Source: an uncultured Faecalibacterium sp.
Lineage (GTDB): Bacteria > Bacillota > Clostridia > Oscillospirales > Ruminococcaceae
Direction: 5' to 3'
NCBI GenBank assembly: GCA_900551435.1
Contig: URVW01000040.1
Location: forward strand, 1 to 20,607
DNA: 20,607 nt
Positions within the stretch are counted from its first letter, which is position 1. Every line of letters begins with the position of its first letter. Under the pieces are notes generated by a model that ran no database searches, was not told where the DNA came from, and was given only the letters and a program-made list of their open reading frames with translations. Both the position numbers and the translations under genes were made by a program. Positions 1 through 7,643 of the stretch are shown here, piece after piece.

Positions 1-27
1 CGAACAAAATTCTTATATTATTTTTTC

Positions 28-52
28 TGTCTACTTGACGGAGTGCACTTCA
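28..52 (+). repeat. Possible insertion-sequence end (25 bp)
   Basis: A 25-bp stretch begins TGTCTA and ends GGAGTGCACTTCA. It matches the stretch at 11189-11213 at 18 of 25 positions, including both ends. A TG start and this general form resemble terminal repeats of IS3/IS150-type elements as I remember them. No transposase or partner end is visible nearby, so it could be a remnant or chance. The rest of positions 1-90 is AT-rich and shows no gene. Confidence 0.3.
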
Positions 53-90
53 GACACACAACACTGGCTTTTTTGGTTGGGTTTATGCGG

Positions 91-1073
91 TCAGGAAATG
101 GCGTCCACGTCCCACTTCATGCGGACGGCATCTGCACCGTCGAGATGAAGCTGCATCGCACCGGCGTTATCCAGAACCTGTGCCGGAGTGCGTGCGCCGC
201 AGAGCACATGCAGACCGGGGATCATCCGGGCGGTCAGCGCAATGACCAGCTGTGCGGGGGTGCACTGGTACTTCTCGGTCAGGTCCTCCCACTTGGCCAG
301 CAGCGCGATGGCCTGTGCGCGGCGGGCGGGCTGGAAGTTGGGGTTGGAGTTCCGGGTGCTGCCCTCGGGATAGGTGGTTTCCATCGTGACCTTGCCGGTC
401 AGAAGGCCCTGTTCCAGCGGCGAATACGCCTGAACGGAAACGCCCAGCTCCTTGCAGGTGGGCAGAAGCTGCTTTTCGACGCGGCGGGTCAGCAGACTGT
501 ACTTTTCCTGAATGACGTCCAGCTGGCCGTACGGCAGTAGCCGCGGATGATGTCCGCCGTGACGTTCGACGCGCCAATAGCGCGGATCTTGCCCTGCTCC
601 TTGAGCTTCATCATGGCCTCGACCGTCTCTTCGAGCGGATAGAGGGTGAGATCAGGGCTTTGCCAGTGGGTGTACAGCACGTCGAGATGGTCCGTGCCCA
701 GACGCTTCAGGCTCTCTTCCACGTCCTCGATGATGCTCTGGGCGGACAGGTCGCGGTAGACCGAAACGCCGTCCACGACCTTGTGGAGCACCGGCGTTTC
801 GTGCCGCCACTCCAAGCCGCACTTGGTGGAGAGCACCACCTTGTCGCGGTCGATGTGCTTCAACGCTTCGCCCACGACCTTCTCGCTGTGATACAGGCCG
901 TAGATGGGGGCCGTGTCGATCCACTGGATGCCCTGTTCCACAGCCGCCTCAATGGCTTTCACCGACAGGGCGTCGTCGTTGTCGCCCCACCAGCTGCCGC
1001 CGCCGATGGCCCATGTGCCCATGCCCAGAAACGGGACCGACAGGCCGCTTTTGCCGATATTGATCTTGTTCAT
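91..1073 (-). pseudogene. Aldo/keto reductase, frameshifted
   Basis: The protein is an NADPH-dependent aldo/keto reductase of the IolS/YhdN-like (AKR11-type) group, acting on carbonyl substrates in the cytoplasm; the substrate is unknown. The family tetrad is visible in the first frame: Asp53 and Tyr58 (DTAPIYG), Lys84 (STKCG) and His136 (YTHW), followed by GASNV near 168-171. The frame breaks after residue 181 (about position 530). There CGT-ACG-GCC is read where one extra base would give Arg-Tyr-Gly-Gln-Leu-Asp and continue to the stop at 91. The span of 983 nt is one base short of 328 codons. The ATG at 1073 is chosen for its GAGGAAA ribosome site; an in-frame ATG at 1103 has none. Every other part looks intact, so this is either a very recent mutation or a sequencing/assembly error. 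Confidence 0.85.
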
Positions 1074-1147
1074 AATGGTTTCCTCGTGCCAGCCGTGTTC
1101 CAATGGGAAATTGGCTGGGATGTTTGGTTGTATCTCTTGTATTTATC

Positions 1148-1188
1148 AAAAAAGAGCTGCCGCGCAGGTGTTCCGCGCCGCAGCTCTT
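1148..1188 (-). terminator. Rho-independent terminator after prfC
   Basis: On the minus strand, about 75 nt past the prfC stop, a 14-bp stem with one mismatch (arms 1175-1188 and 1152-1165, core AAGAGCTGC/GCAGCTCTT) is followed directly by six T. It separates prfC from the downstream aldo/keto reductase, which must then be transcribed by read-through or by a promoter in 1074-1147 that I cannot recognise. Confidence 0.8.
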
Positions 1189-1261
1189 CTTGAACCTGTT
1201 GATACGAGTGTGCCCAGATCTCCAGGCAGATAAAACGCGAATGTGTGCAGTTTTTTGGATC

Positions 1262-2866
1262 TTAGATGTTGCCGAACTCGCTGAGCTTCAGCTCTTCATT
1301 GTGCGTTTCGGCCCAGCGGACGGCCCAATCGGAGGTGAACAGCAGCAGACGGTTGCCCTTCATGTCCTCCACGGCTTTGGTGTCGCTGGTCAGGTCGAGG
1401 TCGCGCAGGTTGTAGGTGTCGGGGTCGTTCTGGACCCAGCGCAGCTGCTCGAAGGGGAGCTGCTGCATCCGAATTTCCACGTTGTATTCGGTGTTCAGGC
1501 GGTACTCCAGCACTTCCAGCTGCAGCACGCCGACCACGCCGACCACGACCTCTTCCATACCGCCGCCGACTTCGCGGAAGATCTGGATCGCGCCTTCCTG
1601 CGCGATCTGCTCCATGCCCTTCACGAACTGCTTGCGCTTCATGGTGTCCTTCTGCTCGATGCGGGCGAAGTGCTCGGGAGAGAAGGTGGGGATGCCCGCG
1701 AACTGTACCTTCTTCTTGCCGGTGCACAGGGTGTCTCCGATGGAGAAGATGCCCGGGTCGAACAGGCCGATGATATCGCCCGCATAGGCTTCATCGACGA
1801 TGGCGCGGTCCTGCGCCATCAGCTGCGTGCCGGTGGCGAGCTTGATGTTTTTGCCCTCCTGCACATGGTAGGCTTCCATACCGCGCTCAAACTTGCCGGA
1901 GCAGATGCGCATGAAGGCGATACGGTCGCGGTGGGCCTTGTTCATGTTGGCCTGAATCTTGAAGATAAAAGCAGAGAACTCGTCGCGGCAGGGGTCCACC
2001 GGCTCGTTCGTCAGGCTGTCCACACGGGCCAGCGGGGTGGGGGTCAGGCGGAGGAAGTTCTCAAGGAACGGCTCCACGCCGAAGTTGGTCAGCGCCGAAC
2101 CGAAGAACACGGGGCTGAGTTCGCCGCGCAGGACCTTGTCCAGATCAAATTCCTCGGCTGCACCGTCCAGAAGCTCGATCTCGTCGCTCAGCTGCTGGTG
2201 CAGATAGGGGGTCAGCAGATCGTCCAGTGCGGGATCACCCAGCTCGGCCTCCGTCTCCTCGACCTTCTTCACGCCGTTGGCGCGGCCGTCGCTCGAGAAG
2301 GCCAGCACCTTGCGGGTGTTGCGGTCGAACACGCCCTTGAACTCCTTGCCGCAGCCGATGGGCCAGTTCATGGGATAGGTCTTGATGCCCAGAATTTCTT
2401 CGATGTTCTCCATCAGCTCGAACGGGTCGCGGGCTTCGCGGTCCATCTTGTTGACGAAGGTGAAAATGGGGATGTGGCGCAGGGTGCAGACCTTGAACAG
2501 CTTGATGGTCTGGGCCTCGACGCCCTTTGCTGCGTCGATGACCATGACCGCCGAGTCGGCCGCCATCAGAGTGCGGTAAGTGTCCTCCGAGAAGTCCTGA
2601 TGTCCCGGGGTGTCCAGAATGTTGACGCACTTGCCCGCATAGTTGAACTGCAGCACCGAAGAGGTGACGGAAATACCGCGCTGCTTCTCAATGTCCATCC
2701 AGTCGGAAACAGCGTGCTTTGCGCTCTGCTTGCCCTTGACCGAACCGGCCTGATTGATGGCTCCACCGTACAGCAGCAGCTTTTCGGTCAGCGTGGTCTT
2801 GCCGGCGTCGGGGTGACTGATGATCGCAAACGTCCGACGGCGCTCGATTTCTTCACGATTTGTCAT
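1262..2866 (-). CDS. prfC: Peptide chain release factor 3
   Basis: RF3 is the translational GTPase that removes RF1/RF2 from the ribosome after peptide release. The 534-residue product has the usual RF3 length. GTPase motifs in order are P-loop SHPDAGKTT (17-25), the RGISVTSS switch I region (63-70), DTPGHQD (85-91) and NKMD (139-142), followed by the translation-factor domain II and the RF3-type C-terminal domain. The ATG at 2866 is preceded by AGGAG at 11 nt. An in-frame ATG at 2953 would add 29 residues, but it lies only about 3 nt from the predicted transcription start of the promoter at 2963-2991 and has no ribosome site, so it is rejected. The gene is monocistronic: own promoter, then a strong terminator at 1148-1188. 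Confidence 0.97.
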   Translation of the reverse strand: MTNREEIERRRTFAIISHPDAGKTTLTEKLLLYGGAINQAGSVKGKQSAKHAVSDWMDIEKQRGISVTSSVLQFNYAGKCVNILDTPGHQDFSEDTYRTLMAADSAVMVIDAAKGVEAQTIKLFKVCTLRHIPIFTFVNKMDREARDPFELMENIEEILGIKTYPMNWPIGCGKEFKGVFDRNTRKVLAFSSDGRANGVKKVEETEAELGDPALDDLLTPYLHQQLSDEIELLDGAAEEFDLDKVLRGELSPVFFGSALTNFGVEPFLENFLRLTPTPLARVDSLTNEPVDPCRDEFSAFIFKIQANMNKAHRDRIAFMRICSGKFERGMEAYHVQEGKNIKLATGTQLMAQDRAIVDEAYAGDIIGLFDPGIFSIGDTLCTGKKKVQFAGIPTFSPEHFARIEQKDTMKRKQFVKGMEQIAQEGAIQIFREVGGGMEEVVVGVVGVLQLEVLEYRLNTEYNVEIRMQQLPFEQLRWVQNDPDTYNLRDLDLTSDTKAVEDMKGNRLLLFTSDWAVRWAETHNEELKLSEFGNI

Positions 2867-2962
2867 AAATTTATAGTCTCCTGAATCAGAATCAGATAAT
2901 CTTGGATCGGTCTGCTCGTTCTTTACATTGGTCCCTCTCCCCAAAATTTGCATACAACGGTT

Positions 2963-2991
2963 ATTCTAACAGAAAATCCACTTAGATGCAA
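2963..2991 (-). promoter_or_regulatory. Promoter of prfC
   Basis: On the minus strand TTGCAT (2986-2991), a 17-nt spacer and TAGAAT (2963-2968) form a good vegetative sigma-A promoter. It gives a leader of about 90 nt before the ATG at 2866. Confidence 0.7.
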
Positions 2992-2999
2992 GACTTTTG

Positions 3000-3857
3000 T
3001 TATTTTTTCAGAAGGAAGCAGGGCAGGGGGGCCGTCTCGGCCCAATTCGCAAAATCACAGACGAGGACCGTGCAGCGCTGCAGCGGGAGTGAGCGCATCC
3101 AGCGCAGAAGCTCCTGCTTTTCGTCCGAGCCGATGACCCGGCCGCTGTAGAGGATGGCGCTGAGAACCCCGCCGGGGCGGAGGGCATCCAGCGCGGCTTC
3201 CAGCGCCGGAATGCTGCTCTCGGCGTGGGAGAACACGCCGTGGTCCGCTCCGGGCAGCCAGCCAAAATTAAACATCACGGCATCGGCGGTCCCGGGCTGG
3301 ATATAATTCAAAAGGTTCGCGTGGCTCTCACAGTGCAGCTCAGCCGAAAGGCCCTGTGCGGCAAGATGTTTTTGGGTGGACGCAATGGCTTCCGGCTGGA
3401 TGTCGAACCCGAGGACCCGGCCCTGCGCCCCGGCCAGACGGCACAAAAACGCCGTATCGCCGCCGTTCCCGCAGGTGGCGTCCACCAGAAGCTTGGGGCT
3501 TTGCAGACGGCTTGCAAGAAAGTCCTGCACGAACCGCACGGCGGTCAGGTCCGGCGTTCGGCGGCGGCAGAGCCGACCGTTTTCCTCGGCAAAGCCGAAT
3601 TTCTCCCAGAACGCCCGTTCGTCCGCCGCTTCCGGCAGCGGTGCGGTGAACACGGTAGCCGTCTCCTTGTCATATCCGCCGAACCGGCGCAATACTTCTT
3701 TTAATAAATAGGAGCCATAGCCTTTTCGCCGCCATTCTGGTACAATAATCAGGGAAGAGAGGCCGACTCCTGCGGCGGTCGGGGCCAGAAGGCACTGGCC
3801 GACCACGGTTTTTTCTTTGTATAAGGCGAAGCCGCCGGGGATTTCCTGCAATTTCAT
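3000..3857 (-). CDS. GNAT acetyltransferase-MnmM (YtqB-type) tRNA methyltransferase fusion
   Basis: A 285-residue two-domain protein. Residues about 1-100 form a GNAT domain with the acetyl-CoA loop RRKGYGSYLL (43-52) and a late FWEKFGF (83-89). Residues about 105-285 match the YtqB/MnmM family (rRNA_methylase-type Pfam domain): SAM motif I DATCGNGGD (126-134), GFDIQ (150-154) and the family signature FNFGWLPGADH (196-206). MnmM methylates nm5U to mnm5U at the tRNA wobble position in Gram-positives. The methyltransferase part is nearly the full length of stand-alone YtqB, so the GNAT part is an addition. The ATG at 3857 lies about 26 nt from the predicted start of a TTGACA promoter; a TTG at 3899 lies upstream of that start and is rejected. 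What the GNAT domain acetylates is unknown. The gene lies upstream of prfC, which has its own promoter. Confidence 0.85.
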   Translation of the reverse strand: MKLQEIPGGFALYKEKTVVGQCLLAPTAAGVGLSSLIIVPEWRRKGYGSYLLKEVLRRFGGYDKETATVFTAPLPEAADERAFWEKFGFAEENGRLCRRRTPDLTAVRFVQDFLASRLQSPKLLVDATCGNGGDTAFLCRLAGAQGRVLGFDIQPEAIASTQKHLAAQGLSAELHCESHANLLNYIQPGTADAVMFNFGWLPGADHGVFSHAESSIPALEAALDALRPGGVLSAILYSGRVIGSDEKQELLRWMRSLPLQRCTVLVCDFANWAETAPLPCFLLKK

Positions 3858-3889
3858 AAAGACCCGTTCTTTCTGTTTTGGTTTTCTCC

Positions 3890-3918
3890 ACTTTATCAAG
3901 CCGCCGCCCCGCTGTCAA
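3890..3918 (-). promoter_or_regulatory. Promoter of the GNAT-mnmM gene
   Basis: Minus strand: consensus TTGACA (3913-3918), 17-nt spacer, TAAAGT (3890-3895). It fixes the start of the downstream gene at the ATG of 3857. Confidence 0.7.
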
Positions 3919-3964
3919 GCCCTTTGGATACGACCTTATTTCACACATTCTTCACCCGCTCAGC

Positions 3965-3993
3965 GATTCCTTTTCACAATTAGCGGATACAAT
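3965..3993 (+). promoter_or_regulatory. Possible promoter of the htrA-like gene
   Basis: TACAAT at 3988-3993 is a good -10 element about 70 nt upstream of the protease start. The hexamer 17 nt further up (GATTCC) is a poor -35, so an activator or an alternative promoter type may be involved. I see no clear CIRCE or other stress operator. Confidence 0.3.
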
Positions 3994-4064
3994 AGAGCCA
4001 GGTCCAAGGAAGTGCGGGCAGCGCCCCCTTTCGAACCAATCCCTTTGAGAAAGGATGTAGTACC

Positions 4065-5465
4065 ATGGATAATGAAAACAAATGGGAATATGATTATTCC
4101 TCTGCAAATAGTTCTTCCGGAGACACCGGATACCCCAACGTCGGCTCGTCCGGCATGAACACCGCCAACACGGCGGACACCTTCGGCGAGCCGAACCCCT
4201 CCGCACAGCCGGAAGCGGGTCCCAGCGGCGGCGCAACGCCCCCGCCCGCCGAACCGGAATTCCACGAGGCCCCGGCCGAACCGACCAAGAAACCCCGCAA
4301 GCGCAAGAAGGACCACAGCAAGATGGCCCGTAGCGCGGTCGCGCTGGTGCTGGCCGCAGCCATGGGCTTTGCGGGCGGCTTCGTGGGCGCACGGGTCGGC
4401 AACACGGGCAGCAAGGTCGTCATCCAGCAGGTGGAGAAGTCCAGCGACTCGGACAGCAGTTCTGCATCCGGCTCGACCCTCTCTTCCGGCGGCATGACCA
4501 CCGCGCAGGTGGCTGAGATGGTCAGCCCCAGCGTCGTCGTCATCACCACCGAACAGGTCGTCTACTCTCAGTGGTCGTGGTACGGCCAGAATCAGGTCGA
4601 ATCCGGCGCGGGCAGCGGCGTCGTCATCAGCTCGGATGGCTACATCCTGACCTGTGCGCACGTCGTTTCCGGTGCATCGCAGATCACCGTGACCATCGAT
4701 GATACCGACTACACCGCCACCGTCGTGGGCGAGGATGATACCAGCGATGTGGCCGTTCTGAAGATCGACGCCACCGGCCTGACCCCTGCGACCGTGGGCG
4801 ACAGCGACAGCCTGTCGGTCGGCGACAGCGTTCTGGCCGTCGGCAACCCGCTGGGTGAGCTGGGCGGAACTGTCACCAGCGGCATCGTCAGCGCACTGAA
4901 CCGCAGCGTGACCATTCAGGGGACCAGCTCCACCAACACCATGTCCCTGATCCAGATGGATGCTTCCGTCAGCCCCGGCAACTCCGGCGGCGGCCTGTTC
5001 AACATGAACGGCGAGCTGATCGGTCTGGTCAACGCGAAATCTTCCAGCTCGGACGCCGAGGGTCTGGGCTTTGCGATCCCTATCAACGACGCCATTGAGG
5101 TGGCGCAGGACCTGCTGGAGAACGGCTATGTCTCCGGACGCCCCTACATGGGCATCACCTACATTGCCGTCACTGATTCCCAGACGGCTGCGCAGCTGAA
5201 CGTCAATGCCTATGGCGTTTACGTCGTGGATGTCGTGCAGGGCGGTCCTGCCGACAAGGCGGGCCTGAAGGCCGGCGACCGCATCGTGAGCATCGACGGC
5301 ACGGAGATCGCCCAGAAGGACGACCTTGGGACCCTGATCCAGCAGCATTCGGCCGGAGATACCCTCTCCATCACCGTGGCCCGTGACGGCCAGATGCAGA
5401 CCGTCTCCCTGACGCTGGGCGAGAAGAACGCTTCCACCACCGCACAGGCGCAGAAAAACTCCTGA
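4065..5465 (+). CDS. HtrA/DegP-type membrane-anchored serine protease with PDZ domain
   Basis: A trypsin-like S1C protease that degrades or processes misfolded proteins outside the membrane. The 466-residue protein has, in order: a disordered, Ser/Pro/Glu-rich cytoplasmic N-terminus (1-75), a basic stop KKPRKRKKDHSK (75-86), one membrane helix (about 89-111), a Ser-rich linker, the protease domain (about 145-345) and one PDZ domain (about 358-455). The catalytic triad is visible: His199 (TCAHVV), Asp228 (DTSDVAV) and Ser307 (PGNSGGG). The single PDZ and membrane anchor match Gram-positive HtrA/YvtA/YyxA-type proteins. The ATG at 4065 follows AAAGGA at about 10 nt. It is monocistronic and ends at a hairpin shared with convergent pulA. 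Catalytically it looks fully competent. Confidence 0.95.
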   Translation: MDNENKWEYDYSSANSSSGDTGYPNVGSSGMNTANTADTFGEPNPSAQPEAGPSGGATPPPAEPEFHEAPAEPTKKPRKRKKDHSKMARSAVALVLAAAMGFAGGFVGARVGNTGSKVVIQQVEKSSDSDSSSASGSTLSSGGMTTAQVAEMVSPSVVVITTEQVVYSQWSWYGQNQVESGAGSGVVISSDGYILTCAHVVSGASQITVTIDDTDYTATVVGEDDTSDVAVLKIDATGLTPATVGDSDSLSVGDSVLAVGNPLGELGGTVTSGIVSALNRSVTIQGTSSTNTMSLIQMDASVSPGNSGGGLFNMNGELIGLVNAKSSSSDAEGLGFAIPINDAIEVAQDLLENGYVSGRPYMGITYIAVTDSQTAAQLNVNAYGVYVVDVVQGGPADKAGLKAGDRIVSIDGTEIAQKDDLGTLIQQHSAGDTLSITVARDGQMQTVSLTLGEKNASTTAQAQKNS

Positions 5466-5515
5466 TATTTCCTGCCGCAAGGCATTTTCGGTTTTGATTC
5501 CTTTCTTCTAAGAAA

Positions 5516-5557
5516 CCCCTGACTCGCTTTCGGGCAAGTCAGGGGCTTTCTGTTTGT
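5516..5557. terminator. Terminator between convergent htrA-like gene and pulA
   Basis: A 9-bp perfect stem CCCCTGACT/AGTCAGGGG (5516-5524, 5537-5545) is followed on the plus strand by CTTTCTGTTTGT. On the minus strand the stem is followed by the weaker TTTCTT, so it probably acts mainly for the htrA-like gene and less efficiently for pulA. Confidence 0.75.
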
Positions 5558-5558
5558 A

Positions 5559-7514
5559 TCATACAGCGCCGAAGATGGTCGCACTGACCGGCGCAAGGGT
5601 GACTTCGCCGCAGAGCACCCGGCTGTCGCCCCGCCACAGGCTGGACGAAGTCCCGTCGCTCAGCAGCTTCCAGCGGCCTTCCGGCAGACAGATGCGCTGT
5701 TCCTGCTCGGTGGGGTTGTAGTAGACGCAGAGCGCGCCCCACCATGCGCCGTCGCCGGGGGCGGCGGGCAGACGCCAGCCCACCAGCGGCTGTTCCAGCG
5801 GGAAAAATTCAAGGGCGTTGGGGCTGTTCCGGTCCAGCGCACCCAGCCGCGGGAAGGCTCCGCGCAGACCGATGAGGCCCCGGTAGTAATCCACCAGTCC
5901 GTGGAACTGTTCGGCGCGCTTCCAGTCCAGCCGGTTCAGCGCCGGGGAGGAGCGGTAGCTGTTGCCCTGCCCCTTCTTGGTGCGGGCAAATTCCTCGCCC
6001 GCCTGCCAGAACGGAAGCCCCATACAGGTCAGGTAGATGCCCGCCGCAAGGCGGTTCTGGGCCAGCGCGGCGCGGTCCATGGCCGCAAACTCCGGGTGGG
6101 AATAGCGGACCATCAGCAGCTTGTCCCACAGGGTGAAGTTGTCGTGGGCCGAAACATAGCTGACGATCTGGCCCGGGCTGTGGGGCGGCAGGGTGTCGCT
6201 CCTGCACCACGCGGCCACGGCCCCGCCGATGTCCCAAAAGCTTCCCGGTTTGCCCTCGACGTATCCCGGTTCGCGGGTGTTGAAGCAGCCGCCCTTGATG
6301 GCGTCGCGGGTGTTGTCGCAGAAGATGCCGATGCGCTCATTCAGCATGGCAAGGTTATTTTTGTTGGCTTCGTACCGGCGCAGAGCGCTTCCGCCGCCCT
6401 GCCACGGCTCGCCGTACATCAGGATGTCCCGCCCGCCGGGAAGTTTGTCCAGTTCGGCGCGGAGAAGGTTCATCGTCTCCACGTCGTACAGGCCCATCAG
6501 GTCGAACCGGAAGCCGTCGATGTGGTATTCCTGCGCCCAGTAGAGCACCGAATCGATGAGATACCGCCGCGCCATCGGGCGTTCGCTGGCGAACTCGTTG
6601 CCGCAGCCGCTGCCGTTGGACAGGCTGCCGTCGTCGTTCTGGCGGAAATAATAGAGCGGAACGGCCCGATTCAGCACATTGTCGGAGCGATACATGTGGT
6701 TGTACACGACGTCCATCACCACGCCGATGCCCGCTGCGTGGAGCGCTTGGATCATCTGTTTGCATTCCCGCACCCGGACTTCGCCCCGCGACGGATCGGT
6801 GGAGTAGCTGCCTTCTGGGACATTGAAGTTGCTGGGGTCGTAGCCCCAGTTGTACTGCCGGGTCAGGGGGCGGCTCTCGTCCACGCTGCCAAAGTCAAAA
6901 ATGGGCATCAGCTGGACATAGCGCACCCCCAGCCGCTTGAGGTAGTTCAGGCAGGTGGGATGGATGCCGTCGCTGTTCAGGGTCGTGCCCTGCTGGGTGA
7001 AAGCGAGGAACTTTCCCCGCCACGCATTGTGCACGCCGCTGGCCGGGTCCTGCGAGAAATCCCGGACGCTGACTTCCCAGACGCTCCGCTTCGACGGCGG
7101 GATGATTGGCTTCTGGTCCCGCTCCCAGCCGGGAGGGTCGGTGCGGGCCGTGTCGAGGATCATGCTCCGCACGCCGTTGACCCCGGCGGCGCGGGCGTAG
7201 GGGTCCGGCGTTTCGCAGCTGCCCCAGTCGGTCACGACCGTGAAATTATAGTATCGTCCGTGCTGGTCCCCGGGCAGATAGATGCCCCAGACGCCCTGCC
7301 CCCACGGCTCGAGCGGGAGCGTTCCGATGCAGACGCCGCCGTCGCCTCTGCGGTAAAGATTCACGAGGACTTTCTGCGCTGTGGGCGCCCACAACCGCAG
7401 ATGGGTCCCGTTCGGCGCATAGTTTGCACCCAGCGGCCCCTGATAGCCGTACCGGCGGGCAAAATCCTCGCTCTCGAACACTGCTTTCCATTGGGCAGAT
7501 GTTTTCGCACTCAT
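5559..7514 (-). CDS. pulA: Type I pullulanase (alpha-1,6 debranching enzyme)
   Basis: A GH13 (subfamily 14-like) enzyme that hydrolyses alpha-1,6 branch points of pullulan, glycogen or starch fragments. The 651 residues start with a CBM48-like beta domain (about 25-110) and continue into the catalytic barrel. The pullulanase signature YNWGYDP is at 221-227. The four GH13 regions are DVVYNH (268-273), GFRFDLMG with nucleophile Asp338, YGEPW with acid/base Glu369, and SAHDN (455-459). There is no signal peptide or membrane anchor, so it is cytoplasmic and likely works on imported maltodextrins or stored glycogen. The ATG at 7514 has GGAG 5 nt upstream. It has its own promoter (7549-7577), divergent from the AAA+ gene. 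Confidence 0.96.
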   Translation of the reverse strand: MSAKTSAQWKAVFESEDFARRYGYQGPLGANYAPNGTHLRLWAPTAQKVLVNLYRRGDGGVCIGTLPLEPWGQGVWGIYLPGDQHGRYYNFTVVTDWGSCETPDPYARAAGVNGVRSMILDTARTDPPGWERDQKPIIPPSKRSVWEVSVRDFSQDPASGVHNAWRGKFLAFTQQGTTLNSDGIHPTCLNYLKRLGVRYVQLMPIFDFGSVDESRPLTRQYNWGYDPSNFNVPEGSYSTDPSRGEVRVRECKQMIQALHAAGIGVVMDVVYNHMYRSDNVLNRAVPLYYFRQNDDGSLSNGSGCGNEFASERPMARRYLIDSVLYWAQEYHIDGFRFDLMGLYDVETMNLLRAELDKLPGGRDILMYGEPWQGGGSALRRYEANKNNLAMLNERIGIFCDNTRDAIKGGCFNTREPGYVEGKPGSFWDIGGAVAAWCRSDTLPPHSPGQIVSYVSAHDNFTLWDKLLMVRYSHPEFAAMDRAALAQNRLAAGIYLTCMGLPFWQAGEEFARTKKGQGNSYRSSPALNRLDWKRAEQFHGLVDYYRGLIGLRGAFPRLGALDRNSPNALEFFPLEQPLVGWRLPAAPGDGAWWGALCVYYNPTEQEQRICLPEGRWKLLSDGTSSSLWRGDSRVLCGEVTLAPVSATIFGAV

Positions 7515-7548
7515 TGAACTCCATCCTTATCTCTGACGATTTGACTTT

Positions 7549-7577
7549 AGTGTAACGAACTTTCCGGCGTATTTCAA
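7549..7577 (-). promoter_or_regulatory. Promoter of pulA
   Basis: Minus strand: TTGAAA (7572-7577), 17-nt spacer, TACACT (7549-7554). Its -35 lies only 8 bp from the -35 of the divergent promoter at 7586-7614, so the two may share regulation. Confidence 0.65.
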
Positions 7578-7585
7578 GAGTTTCC

Positions 7586-7614
7586 TTGCAAAAGGCGGCC
7601 GGGTACACTATACT
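7586..7614 (+). promoter_or_regulatory. Promoter of the two-module AAA+ gene
   Basis: TTGCAA (7586-7591), 17-nt spacer, TATACT (7609-7614). The predicted transcript starts near 7621, about 23 nt before the ATG at 7644. This argues against the in-frame ATG at 7626, which would have almost no leader. Confidence 0.75.
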
Positions 7615-7643
7615 GAAAGAAAACGATGCACGGAGGGGACCCT

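Noticed and set aside
1103..2884. 593-codon open frame on the plus strand opposite prfC
   Set aside because: Shadow of a GC-rich gene: no ribosome site, no family features, and it lies across prfC, whose GTPase motifs are complete.
3960..5480. 506-codon open frame on the minus strand opposite the HtrA-like gene
   Set aside because: Composition (Gly, Ala, Arg, His, Asp repeats) is typical of an antisense shadow; it spans the intergenic promoter region and terminator.
5901..7517. 538-codon open frame on the plus strand opposite pulA
   Set aside because: Antisense shadow of a gene with all GH13 motifs; no start signal.
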